From Runella zeae DSM 19591 (GTDB lineage: Bacteria > Bacteroidota > Bacteroidia > Cytophagales > Spirosomataceae), in the NCBI RefSeq assembly GCF_000423565.1, contig NZ_AUIF01000029.1, positions 62,001-126,000 of the forward strand: a stretch of 64,000 bases of DNA, given 5' to 3'. Made by a program: the position numbers and the translations under genes. The notes under the pieces were generated by a model. It saw nothing but the letters and a program-made list of their open reading frames with translations, was not told where the DNA came from and did not search any database. This document shows positions 52,954 through 60,747 of this stretch, in pieces; positions within the stretch are counted from its first letter, which is position 1, and each line of letters begins with the position of its first letter.

Positions 52954-54050
52954 TAAATTCCATAGCGTGTTTCTTCTACGATATAATCTACCACTTTGCT
53001 GAGGTCTTTGGTAGCTTCCCAAACGGCAAGCTGACGGTCAGCACCAGTTCCCATTTCTAGGATTTTGTGAATGTACTCAACTTCTTTTCTGCTCCCGAGA
53101 TCATCCAAAACATCATCCACAAACTCTAACAGTTCTTGGGCTAAGTTATAATAAGGCACTTCTTCTTTACGACCAAAATCAATCAATTTTCCATGAATAC
53201 CATAGCGAGCTGCGCGCCACTTGTTTTCATTGATAAGAATCTTCCGATAATGCTGGAAATTGAGGTTTTTGCTCATCAATTTTGAGATTTTGGCTACCAA
53301 TGCCTGCATCAATGCCGCCAAGCAGATAGTTTCGTCGGCCCGCATTGGTATATCACACACGCGGTATTCGATGGTATTGTAGAAAGGATGCAGACGCATA
53401 TCCCACCAAATCTTTTTACCGTTGTCGATACAGCCTGTTTTTACCAAAAGATTGACATAATCATCATAATCGTGCGCCGTCTCAAAATATTCAGGAATAC
53501 CCGTACGGGGAAATTTGTCAAAAACCTTTGACCGATAAGATTTAAAGCCCGTATTGCGTCCACACCAAAAGGGCGAGTTGGTAGAGAGGGCATAAATATG
53601 CGGTAAAAAGTAGGTAAGCGAGTTCAGCAATTTAACCCCCGTATCGCGGTCGGGGATACCGATATGTACGTGCAGCCCAAAAATCAAATTTCCTCTAGCT
53701 ACATCACGCATTTCTTCAATGAGTTTGTCGTAGCGTGGATTGGGCGTGATGAGTTCGTCTTGCCAATCTGAAAAAGGATGCGTGCCCGCCGCCGCAATTT
53801 TAAGATTTTGCTGCGCCGCTAAGTCAATAATCATCTTTCTGAGGTAAGTCACCTCTTGGCGAGCTTCTTGGATATTAGTGCAGATATTGGTACCTACTTC
53901 TACCACCGATTGGTGCATTTCGGCCGTCACTCGTTCTTTCAGGATGATTTTTCCGTCTTCCACGATTTTTGACATGTGCGAACGCAACGCCCGTGTTTCA
54001 GGGTCGATGGTCTGAAATTCCTCTTCGATTCCGATTGTAAACATAGACAT
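52953..54050 (-). CDS. Carboxylate-amine ligase (GCS2 / YbdK family)
   Basis: A 365-residue member of the glutamate-cysteine ligase family 2 (YbdK/COG2170). It has IGIEEEFQTIDPETRAL at the N-terminus (Glu-rich metal site), HQSVVEVGTNIC, GLHVHIGIPDRDTG, and a C-terminal MRLHPFYNTIEYRVCDIPMRADET. Such enzymes join an amino-acid carboxyl to an amine with ATP. It lies last in a minus-strand run with an ATP-grasp enzyme and an esterase, 63 and 81 bases apart, a grouping that suggests a shared small-molecule pathway. The true substrates are unknown. Confidence 0.87.
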   Translation of the reverse strand: MSMFTIGIEEEFQTIDPETRALRSHMSKIVEDGKIILKERVTAEMHQSVVEVGTNICTNIQEARQEVTYLRKMIIDLAAQQNLKIAAAGTHPFSDWQDELITPNPRYDKLIEEMRDVARGNLIFGLHVHIGIPDRDTGVKLLNSLTYFLPHIYALSTNSPFWCGRNTGFKSYRSKVFDKFPRTGIPEYFETAHDYDDYVNLLVKTGCIDNGKKIWWDMRLHPFYNTIEYRVCDIPMRADETICLAALMQALVAKISKLMSKNLNFQHYRKILINENKWRAARYGIHGKLIDFGRKEEVPYYNLAQELLEFVDDVLDDLGSRKEVEYIHKILEMGTGADRQLAVWEATKDLSKVVDYIVEETRYGI

Positions 54051-54113
54051 AGGCTAGAAAGTAGAGTTAGAACCCTAACAAGGAAATTCCTTGCTAGGGC
54101 TGGAGTCTGAATA

Positions 54114-55187
54114 TTATTTTTTAGACTTTTTGGCGGGAGCAGGTTCCTCTGCTTTTGCCTTTTTAGGAGCAGGGGCTTTTTTAGGTTTTTCTTCCGTCTG
54201 CTCTACATCTCCTTTAGCAAGGTTTGTGATAGGCAGATTCATGGCAGAAGTGCGCACAAAACTTCCCCAAGTCAGGTTCATTTTACCGTCTTTGTGGGCT
54301 TTGGCCTTTTCAATGGCCATTTTGGCGGCATTGTCCACAATCCAATCAAAATTTTCTTGCCCTACCGAATGAATGTCGGCATCGGGAGCAGGATTACAGA
54401 AATCAATGGCATAAGGAATCCCGTCGTGTACGGCAAACTCTACGGTGTTGAAATCATAGCCCAACGCTTTGTTAAGGCGAAGTACGTAATCGGTAATCGT
54501 CGCAATCAATTTTTTGTGTGCTTCTCCCGTAGTTTTAGGCTGAGTGGCATAGCGCAAATGATGCGGATTTCGGGGTTCATAGGGCATGATATGCACGTAT
54601 TTTCCTCCCAAACAATAACATCTATAATAATCCTCAAAAGTAACTTCACTCTGAAGAAGCATTACCAATTGTTCGGTTTCGGCGTGTTTGGCCCAAAGGT
54701 CGTCCATATCATGAATCTTATACACGCTTTTCCACCCTCCGCCTGCGTGTGGTTTCATATAGGCAGGAAAACCCACATACTCAAACATCTCCCCCCAAGC
54801 CATTGGCATTTTGAGGTTGCGAAACGAAGTTTCGGTGGTATCGGTAGGGCGCTCTTTTGAAGGCATTAAGACTGTATTAGGTACAGGCACACCCAATTTT
54901 ACGGCCAAAGCATTATTAAAAAATTTCTCGTCGGCACTCCACCAAAAAGGATTATTGATAACTGCCGTACCACAAAGAGCCGCATTTTTGAGGTACGCTC
55001 TATAAAAAGGCACATCTTGTGATATACGGTCAATAATAACGGCATAATCGGTAGGTTCTCCTTGTACTACTCTATCTATAAGCACAGGCTCAGCTACGAT
55101 GTCGGTGCCCTCTAACTCATTGACTCTCTCCACAAAAGCCTGTGGGAAAGTATTTTCCATTCCGTGAAGTATTCCAATTTTTTTCAT
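54114..55187 (-). CDS. ATP-grasp ligase of unknown substrate
   Basis: A 357-residue enzyme. The central ATP-grasp fold shows YMKPHAGGGWKSVYKIHD (ATP-binding Lys and Gly loop), EQLVMLLQSEVTFEDYYRCY and the metal site in FDFNTVEFAVHDGIPYAIDFCNPAPDAD (Glu, Asp, Asn). The N-terminal ~110 residues form the pre-grasp domain. The C-terminal ~40 residues are a Lys/Pro/Ala-rich tail (KKAPAPKKAKAEEPAP) that looks disordered. It is between the esterase and the GCS2 ligase genes. ATP-grasp enzymes form amide or thioester bonds via acylphosphates; acceptor unknown. Confidence 0.82.
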   Translation of the reverse strand: MKKIGILHGMENTFPQAFVERVNELEGTDIVAEPVLIDRVVQGEPTDYAVIIDRISQDVPFYRAYLKNAALCGTAVINNPFWWSADEKFFNNALAVKLGVPVPNTVLMPSKERPTDTTETSFRNLKMPMAWGEMFEYVGFPAYMKPHAGGGWKSVYKIHDMDDLWAKHAETEQLVMLLQSEVTFEDYYRCYCLGGKYVHIMPYEPRNPHHLRYATQPKTTGEAHKKLIATITDYVLRLNKALGYDFNTVEFAVHDGIPYAIDFCNPAPDADIHSVGQENFDWIVDNAAKMAIEKAKAHKDGKMNLTWGSFVRTSAMNLPITNLAKGDVEQTEEKPKKAPAPKKAKAEEPAPAKKSKK

Positions 55188-55268
55188 ACATGTAAAAGCC
55201 CCCTACCCCAAGGGGAAATTTTTAGTTTGTTAGATTGTACAAGCTTCTATGGGGTAAGAAGCCTGCGG

Positions 55269-55979
55269 TTAGAGTCCCATTTTTGAGATATAGTCTGGAA
55301 ACATTTGATTCCAAAGCGGCCAATCGTGTTTTTCCCAACCTCTTACATCGAGCCAATGATGAATACCTTTATTTTTCAAAATACCCGACATTGTAAGATT
55401 ATCATTAAGACAAATATCCCACTCAGAAGTGCCTAGCACAATCTTCATATGATTGTACTTCCAACTTTCTTCGTTGGGGATAAATTCGACGGGATTGTTG
55501 AAATAAACGGTATGATCTGTGTATCCTTCCAAAAAGCTTCTGACATCAAAAGCCCCGCTCATGCTAAACAGATAGGCTACTTTATCGGGATGCTTGAAAG
55601 CAAAATTGAGCGCATGATAGCCTCCAAAACTACAGCCGGCGACGGCGATTTTGTCAACATTGGCTTCATAACGCATTGCGGGTACTAGCTCCTCATTTAA
55701 GAAGCGATCATATACAGCATGATTGTGAGCTCGTACGGCCGGAGTCAGGTGCTTGGCATACCAACTATCTTTATCAATACCGTCGATCAAATACAATTTG
55801 ATTTTTCCAGATTCTACAAACCACCTCACTGATTCTGTTAAGCCGGCGTCTTTGTTTTGATAAAAACGCCCCATCGATGTAGGGAACAATAGAATAGGAT
55901 AGCCCCAATGCCCCAATACCAGCATTTCAATATCACGGCCTAAGGTGGGCGAATACCATTTTTGATATGTTTCTTTCAA
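55269..55979 (-). CDS. Esterase-family alpha/beta hydrolase (COG4947-like)
   Basis: A 236-residue cytosolic hydrolase. The nucleophile elbow is AGCSFGGYHA (Ser), the Asp is in VLGTSEWDICLND and the catalytic His in GWEKHDWPLW, so the triad is intact. The N-terminal MKETYQKWYSPTLGRDIEMLVLGHWG and PILLFPTSMGRFYQ are typical of the putative esterase family COG4947. It is first in the three-gene run with the ATP-grasp and GCS2 ligase genes, so it may hydrolyse or activate a substrate for them. The natural substrate is unknown. Confidence 0.85.
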   Translation of the reverse strand: MKETYQKWYSPTLGRDIEMLVLGHWGYPILLFPTSMGRFYQNKDAGLTESVRWFVESGKIKLYLIDGIDKDSWYAKHLTPAVRAHNHAVYDRFLNEELVPAMRYEANVDKIAVAGCSFGGYHALNFAFKHPDKVAYLFSMSGAFDVRSFLEGYTDHTVYFNNPVEFIPNEESWKYNHMKIVLGTSEWDICLNDNLTMSGILKNKGIHHWLDVRGWEKHDWPLWNQMFPDYISKMGL

Positions 55980-56059
55980 GGTTGATAAAGTGTTTGATAA
56001 AGAAATATTTTGTCGAAATATATATAAAAACCGAGAATTACAAGATTATCACTCAAAAA

Positions 56060-56090
56060 TTGTGTAAAAGTGGATTTCCCTCTACTTTTG
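56060..56090 (+). promoter_or_regulatory. pdxJ: Putative promoter of pdxJ
   Basis: TACTTTTG (56083-56090) matches the -7 consensus TAnnTTTG, with a TTG -33 core (56060-56062) 20 bases upstream. It lies about 95 bases before the pdxJ ATG at 56186. Confidence 0.55.
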
Positions 56091-56185
56091 AAACCATTAT
56101 CAAAACTTAAAAGTTAGAAAGCTAAGCATTCATCAAAGTGCATTTTTGCTGGATTGGATGCTATATCATAACCATTTTATTTACC

Positions 56186-56902
56186 ATGACCCGTCTTAGT
56201 GTAAATATCAACAAAATTGCCACGCTACGCAACTCTCGCGGGGGCAATAATCCCAATGTAGTAAAAACAGCGCTCGATTGCGAAAGTTTTGGAGCACAAG
56301 GAATTACAGTACACCCGCGCCCCGATGAGCGTCATATTCGATACCAAGATGTGTTGGATTTAAAAGAAGTCGTAAGCACTGAGTTCAACATTGAGGGGAA
56401 TCCTACCGAAAAAAAGTTTATCGAACTCGTGCTTCTAGCCAAACCCGCGCAAGTCACACTCGTGCCTGACGCCCTCGGTGCTATCACTTCCAATGCCGGC
56501 TGGGATACCATCACCCATCGCGAAAGATTAACGGATTTGGTAGGTATTTTCAAAGAAGCGGGTATTCGAGTATCGGTTTTTGTAGATCCCGACGAAAAAA
56601 TGGTAGAAGGTGCCAAAATCTGTGGTGCCGACCGCGTAGAATTATATACCGAGCCCTATGCAGCTGACTATCCCGAAAATCCTGCCAAAGCCGTAGAAGC
56701 TTACGTAAAAGCCGCTAAAGTAGCACACGAAATAGGGTTGGGCCTGAATGCAGGCCATGATTTAAGTCTTGAAAATCTTCGGTATTTGAAAGAACAAATT
56801 CCGTATTTAGATGAAGTTTCGATTGGTCATGCGCTTATTTGCGATGCACTTTATTATGGCCTCGAAAACACCATACAGATGTATCTGCGTGAGTTAGAAT
56901 AA
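56186..56902 (+). CDS. pdxJ: Pyridoxine 5'-phosphate synthase
   Basis: A 238-residue TIM-barrel enzyme condensing 1-deoxy-D-xylulose 5-phosphate with 3-hydroxy-1-aminoacetone phosphate to give pyridoxine phosphate. It starts [20 protein letters not shown] (56186; the in-frame ATG at 56138 adds 16 spacer-like residues). Motifs [34 protein letters not shown] and [10 protein letters not shown] (phosphate-binding) are all present. The length is normal. It is alone, with a promoter-like pair upstream and ridA downstream on the same strand after a 240-base structured spacer. Confidence 0.95.
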   Translation: MTRLSVNINKIATLRNSRGGNNPNVVKTALDCESFGAQGITVHPRPDERHIRYQDVLDLKEVVSTEFNIEGNPTEKKFIELVLLAKPAQVTLVPDALGAITSNAGWDTITHRERLTDLVGIFKEAGIRVSVFVDPDEKMVEGAKICGADRVELYTEPYAADYPENPAKAVEAYVKAAKVAHEIGLGLNAGHDLSLENLRYLKEQIPYLDEVSIGHALICDALYYGLENTIQMYLRELE

Positions 56903-57141
56903 AGATTTTGCGTAATTATTGAGCCGTAGGCAATAAGCGTTAAGCAGTAGGCATTTTTTGCGATGTTTATAGGCAATCACAGCGGAAAATCGCTGCTTAT
57001 GCAAAACCATTCTTAATAAAAAGCTTAGGGCTTACGGCCTACGCGGCCGCCCGCGCGGAGCATCTTGCTAAGTAGTTATGATTTCACAATATACTTTTCA
57101 AAACTTAGAAGCATTATTTCCTTCAAACCTCTTACAATAGC
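56903..57141. repeat. Structured intergenic region with imperfect inverted repeats
   Basis: It contains GAGCCGTAGGCAATAAGC (56921-56938) and the roughly complementary GCTTAGGGCTTACGGCCTAC (57023-57042), plus an inner AGCGGAAAATCGCT hairpin near 56981-56994 and a GC-rich tail GCGGCCGCCCGCGCGG (57043-57058). It probably folds as one compound hairpin. No gene is seen. Confidence 0.5.
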
Positions 57142-57525
57142 ATGTCGAAAAAAATCATTTTGACCGCCGCCGCCCCTGCCCCTATTGGCCCTTATTCGCA
57201 AGCTGTATTAGCAGGCAATACCCTGTACGTATCGGGACAAATCCCCATCGACCCCGCCACCGGCAATCTCGTAGTGGGAAGTATCGAAGATGAAGCAGAG
57301 CAAGTGATGCGCAACTTAGAAGCCATTCTGAAAGAAGCGGGATTAGGCTTTGAGAATGTGGTAAAAACCAGTATTTTCTTGAAAGACATGAACAACTTCG
57401 GGAAAGTAAACGAAGTATACGGACAATTTTTTACGGGCGATTATCCCGCCCGCGAAACGGTAGAAGTGGCTCGTTTGCCCAAAGATGTAAATGTAGAAAT
57501 ATCGGTTATTGCCCTAAAAGACTAA
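57142..57525 (+). CDS. ridA: RidA-family reactive intermediate deaminase
   Basis: A 127-residue RidA/YjgF protein. AAAPAPIGPYSQAVLAGNTLYVSGQIP, the catalytic Arg in GDYPARETVEVARLPKD, and the terminal EISVIALKD match the trimeric enamine/imine deaminase. It removes 2-aminoacrylate and related reactive intermediates made by PLP enzymes such as serine or threonine dehydratases. It is downstream of pdxJ. A Ser/Thr dehydratase-type lyase is present at 40.8 kb, but that is coincidence as far as position is concerned. Confidence 0.95.
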   Translation: MSKKIILTAAAPAPIGPYSQAVLAGNTLYVSGQIPIDPATGNLVVGSIEDEAEQVMRNLEAILKEAGLGFENVVKTSIFLKDMNNFGKVNEVYGQFFTGDYPARETVEVARLPKDVNVEISVIALKD

Positions 57526-57543
57526 AAATAAAACCTCATATTT

Positions 57544-57703
57544 GACTTCTCCGAAGTCGTTTGCGTGGAGAGCACACATTATGCTACAAAAGTTGGGCTT
57601 CTCCGAAGCCGTTTTTTAGAAAGGTAGTCCTGCCTCGGAGAAGCAAAAGGTTTGTAGCTAGCTAACAAGGCCCTTACCAAAAGCAAACGACTTCGGAGAA
57701 GTC
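57544..57703. repeat. Nested inverted-repeat element between convergent ridA and thiolase genes
   Basis: Perfect 21-base arms (GACTTCTCCGAAGTCGTTTGC at 57544-57564 and its exact complement at 57683-57703) flank ~118 bases that hold further copies of the core: GGCTTCTCCGAAGCC near 57597-57611 and GCCTCGGAGAAGC near 57632-57644. Each arm is itself a small dyad (GACTTC-TCC-GAAGTC). The element lies between convergent stop codons and can fold into a multi-branched cruciform; it may act as a bidirectional terminator or be a mobile repeat. Confidence 0.88.
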
Positions 57704-57706
57704 ATA

Positions 57707-58885
57707 TTAGTTCAAAAACTCATAAATACCCGCTACGCCTTGGCCGCCGCCTACGCAGGCTGTTACCATTCCGTATTTCTGCTGACGACGGCGCATTTCG
57801 TTAAATAACTGCACCGACAGCCGAGCCCCCGTTGACCCTAAGGCGTGTCCCAATGCAATAGCCCCTCCATTGGGATTGAGTTTGGCGGGATCGATGCCCA
57901 ATTCTCTCACTACCGCTAAAGATTGCGCTGCAAAAGCCTCATTCAATTCTATTTGGTCAATATCGTTCAACGATAATCCCGCTTGCTTGAGCGCGATAGG
58001 CACTGCTGCTACAGGGCCAATCCCCATAATACGCGGCTCTACTCCTGCTGACGCATAAGACATCATTCGTGCTATCGGCTTTAGGTTCAGCTCATTGACC
58101 ATCCGTTCGGACATCACTACTACAAAAGCCGCCCCATCGGAAGTCTGCGAAGAATTGCCGGCTGTGACGCTTCCGCCTGCTGCAAATACGGGCTTTAGTC
58201 TGCCCAATGCCTCCAGATTAGTATCTGCACGTGGACCTTCGTCTTTGCTTATTACATATTCTTTATTTTTCTTTTTGCCGCTATTGGGGTCAAAATAAGT
58301 TTCTTTGACCGTAATAGGCACTATCTCACTATCAAATTTGCCTTCTTTCTGCGCCGCTAGTGCTTTTTGGTGGGAAGCAAATGCAAAAGCATCTTGGTCT
58401 TCACGGCTGATTTTATACTGATTGGCTACTTGCTCAGCCGTAAGTCCCATGCCGATATAATAATCGGCGTGTTCTTTGGCGATTTCATAATTAAGCGCCG
58501 TTTTCCAACCCGTAGTTGGTACCATCGACATCGACTCTACCCCACCCGCTACAATACAATCGGCGATACCAGCGTGAATTTTGGCAGCGGCAATCGCAAT
58601 CGCCTCTACCCCTGACCCGCAATAACGGTTGATAGTAAAGCCTGGAACACTTTTGGGAAGTGCTAACAAAGATATAAAACGGGCGATTTGCATCCCTTGC
58701 TCTGCTTCTGGAACTGCATTTCCTACAATAAGGTCATCTACGCGTGCGGGGTCGAGTTGAGGAAGTTGGGTCATCATATGCTTGATTACTTCCGCGCCCA
58801 AATCATCAGGACGAGTAAAACGAAAAACACCTTTGGGAGCTTTTCCCACTGCTGTACGATAACCAGCTACAATGTATGCGTTCAT
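57707..58885 (-). CDS. fadA: Acetyl-CoA C-acyltransferase (thiolase)
   Basis: A 392-residue thiolase. Catalytic Cys in NRYCGSGVEAIA (about 93), the second half-reaction His in NPNGGAIALGHALGSTGAR and Cys in ACVGGGQGVAG are all present, so it is an active thiolase. It starts MNAYIVAGYRTAVGKAPKG. It is more like 3-ketoacyl-CoA thiolase (FadA/AtoB group); chain-length preference is unclear. No fadB partner is adjacent in the window. It works with the acyl-CoA synthetase (5.2 kb) in a beta-oxidation setting. The 3' end meets the nested repeat. Confidence 0.93.
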   Translation of the reverse strand: MNAYIVAGYRTAVGKAPKGVFRFTRPDDLGAEVIKHMMTQLPQLDPARVDDLIVGNAVPEAEQGMQIARFISLLALPKSVPGFTINRYCGSGVEAIAIAAAKIHAGIADCIVAGGVESMSMVPTTGWKTALNYEIAKEHADYYIGMGLTAEQVANQYKISREDQDAFAFASHQKALAAQKEGKFDSEIVPITVKETYFDPNSGKKKNKEYVISKDEGPRADTNLEALGRLKPVFAAGGSVTAGNSSQTSDGAAFVVVMSERMVNELNLKPIARMMSYASAGVEPRIMGIGPVAAVPIALKQAGLSLNDIDQIELNEAFAAQSLAVVRELGIDPAKLNPNGGAIALGHALGSTGARLSVQLFNEMRRRQQKYGMVTACVGGGQGVAGIYEFLN

Positions 58886-59224
58886 GTGTTAAGAATTATT
58901 GCTTCGTTTGAACTATTCACTACAAAACAAACAATTTTTTCGCAAAAAGTACTCTGCAAGCATAACATTTTTCTAAAAAAAACGAAAATTTTTCCTTTAT
59001 TTCTGCAAACGCCTCATCTTCCCAAACAACTACAGGAGTGAGAGCAGGTATTGAAAATATCCTAATGGTCAGGTCAAAAGAAAAATGGGGCAGCACATCG
59101 CAATGTTTTTAACAAAAAAACCACAAAACCAAGCATATTGCTACACTTAGTCTTGTGGTCAAATCAATCACTTTTTTGTGTATTAGGTAAAGAAGCAATG
59201 TTACTCCTTATCAGGAGTGAGCAC
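58886..59224. other. Intergenic region upstream of the thiolase gene
   Basis: A 339-base spacer. It contains a hairpin-like ACCACAAAACCAAG / CTTAGTCTTGTGGT at about 59117-59158, which may end minus-strand transcription from the PhzF gene (stop at 59225). Nothing else is recognisable. Confidence 0.45.
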
Positions 59225-60019
59225 TTACTCGTTTATTTCGATGGTTCCTCTAAGATACAATCTCACCTGACCTGCTATATCTACGCGCTCCCCTCTCAAT
59301 TTTGTTTTGAGATAGCCACCTCGTGGAGATACTTGAAGCGCTACGAATTCATCTTTTTGAAGTTTTTCGGCCCAATAAGGTGTCAAACTTGTATGCGCCG
59401 AACCCGTAACGGGGTCTTCGGCAATGCCTGATTGTGGCGCAAAAAATCGCGATACAAAATCCACTTCATCACCTTTGGCTGTCACAATTACCCCACGGGC
59501 AGGTACGGTAGATAAGACAATCACATCAATGTCCAGATTACGCACCAATGACTCGCTTTCTAATACCACCAAAAAATCAGTTTTACCCTTTACTATATCC
59601 ACAGGCGTAATCTCGCCCAAAGCTTCTAACAAAGCTGGTGGAGTCAGAAGTTGCTTGTGGAGCATATCCACCGGAAAATCCAACACCAACCACTCGCCTT
59701 CTTTAGTCACTTTCAATTCGCCGCTACGCGAATCAAAACGGATTGTATCATGAGGATAATTGTCCAAATTAAAAATCACGTAGGCCGTAGCAAGCGTGGC
59801 ATGCCCACACAAGTCCACCTCTACCGTAGGCGTAAACCAGCGAATATGAAACCCCTCCTCTGTGGGAACATAAAAAGCTGTCTCGGCGAGGTTGTTTTCG
59901 GCCGCAATCGCCTGCATGGTGTCGTCGGCAAGCCAAGAAGAAAGTGGAACTACAGCGGCAGGATTACCTCCAAAAACATGATTTGTAAAGGCGTCTAGTT
60001 GGTATAAAGGAAGTTGCAT
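59225..60019 (-). CDS. PhzF-family isomerase
   Basis: A 264-residue protein of the PhzF/diaminopimelate-epimerase-like fold. It starts MQLPLYQLDAFTNHVFGGNPAAVVPL; the catalytic Glu is in ENNLAETAFY; FTPTVEVDLCGHATLATAYVIF and EDPVTGSAHTSLTPYWAEKL are family signatures. PhzF itself isomerises trans-2,3-dihydro-3-hydroxyanthranilate, but most homologues outside phenazine operons have unknown roles. No phenazine genes are near, so phenazine production is not implied. It lies upstream of the thiolase gene, downstream of a thioredoxin gene. Confidence 0.88.
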   Translation of the reverse strand: MQLPLYQLDAFTNHVFGGNPAAVVPLSSWLADDTMQAIAAENNLAETAFYVPTEEGFHIRWFTPTVEVDLCGHATLATAYVIFNLDNYPHDTIRFDSRSGELKVTKEGEWLVLDFPVDMLHKQLLTPPALLEALGEITPVDIVKGKTDFLVVLESESLVRNLDIDVIVLSTVPARGVIVTAKGDEVDFVSRFFAPQSGIAEDPVTGSAHTSLTPYWAEKLQKDEFVALQVSPRGGYLKTKLRGERVDIAGQVRLYLRGTIEINE

Positions 60020-60131
60020 ATAAAATGAGTTGGTACTGTCTATGAAACACTTATGCTTCTACGGTAGTTCGCCGCAGAAGCACAAAACTTAAATCAACAT
60101 CTATTACACCACCCTCTACAGCTCTGCCCAA

Positions 60132-60656
60132 CTAATTTTTCTTAGCGATGTATTTATTAGAATACGTTTTTTCTTGAAATTGTTTAAAAGGTTCTTTGGT
60201 ATGATTGTTGTCACCAAAGTAAGCCAACACTTGGTGAAACAACCGTGGCTCCAAATAGCCTGATACAGGTTGAATCAAATTCATTTTTTCATCCAAAATG
60301 ACGGTAGTAGGATAGCCCGACACTTTGCCATTCATCATGTTTTTGAAAGATACTTTTCCGAGCATCACATCGGCATCTTTTTCAGGATTGTATTTGACGG
60401 CGTAGAATTTTTTGTTGGCAAAATCCACCACTTCCGCATTTTTGAAGGTATTCTTATCCATAACCTTACACCATCCACACCAATCGGTATATAAGTCAAT
60501 AAACACCTTACGTGGTTGTTTTTGGCTTAATTTATAGGCTTCGCTCAAAGTCACCCATTTGATTTTAGTTTCTTCTACATTAGAGTTTTTTGGCTTGAGT
60601 GCCATGAGGCTCACTAGCATTAGCGCCACAAGCCCTACAATTCCTATTTTTTTCAT
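60132..60656 (-). CDS. Secreted thioredoxin-fold protein (CGWC)
   Basis: A 174-residue periplasmic thioredoxin-like protein. A signal peptide (about 1-20) precedes the thioredoxin_7-type domain with FIDLYTDWCGWCKVMDKNTFKN (CGWC at about 61-64) and the cis-Pro loop GYPTTVILD. A polar C-terminal tail (NHTKEPFKQFQEKTYSNKYIAKKN) ends it. It is likely a disulfide reductase or chaperone-related protein for secreted proteins. It lies 112 bases upstream of the PhzF gene on the same strand. Confidence 0.9.
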   Translation of the reverse strand: MKKIGIVGLVALMLVSLMALKPKNSNVEETKIKWVTLSEAYKLSQKQPRKVFIDLYTDWCGWCKVMDKNTFKNAEVVDFANKKFYAVKYNPEKDADVMLGKVSFKNMMNGKVSGYPTTVILDEKMNLIQPVSGYLEPRLFHQVLAYFGDNNHTKEPFKQFQEKTYSNKYIAKKN

Positions 60657-60747
60657 GGTTTCGTTTCAAAAGTTTGACTACTCGTAAACAAACACTTATT
60701 GTAAAATGTTCCTTCGCAAAAACCGCGCCATATTTTCTCAACATTCC

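Noticed and set aside
54294-54860. 188-residue plus-strand frame over the ATP-grasp gene
   Set aside because: Antisense shadow; the minus-strand frame has clear ATP-grasp motifs.
56060-56185. Riboswitch before pdxJ
   Set aside because: The leader is short and AT-rich with only a promoter-like pair; no conserved aptamer structure was recognised.
59138-59431. 97-residue plus-strand frame near the PhzF gene
   Set aside because: Overlaps the 3' end of PhzF antisense and has no protein-like features.
59225-60019. Phenazine biosynthesis locus
   Set aside because: Only a PhzF-fold protein is present; such homologues are widespread without other phz genes.
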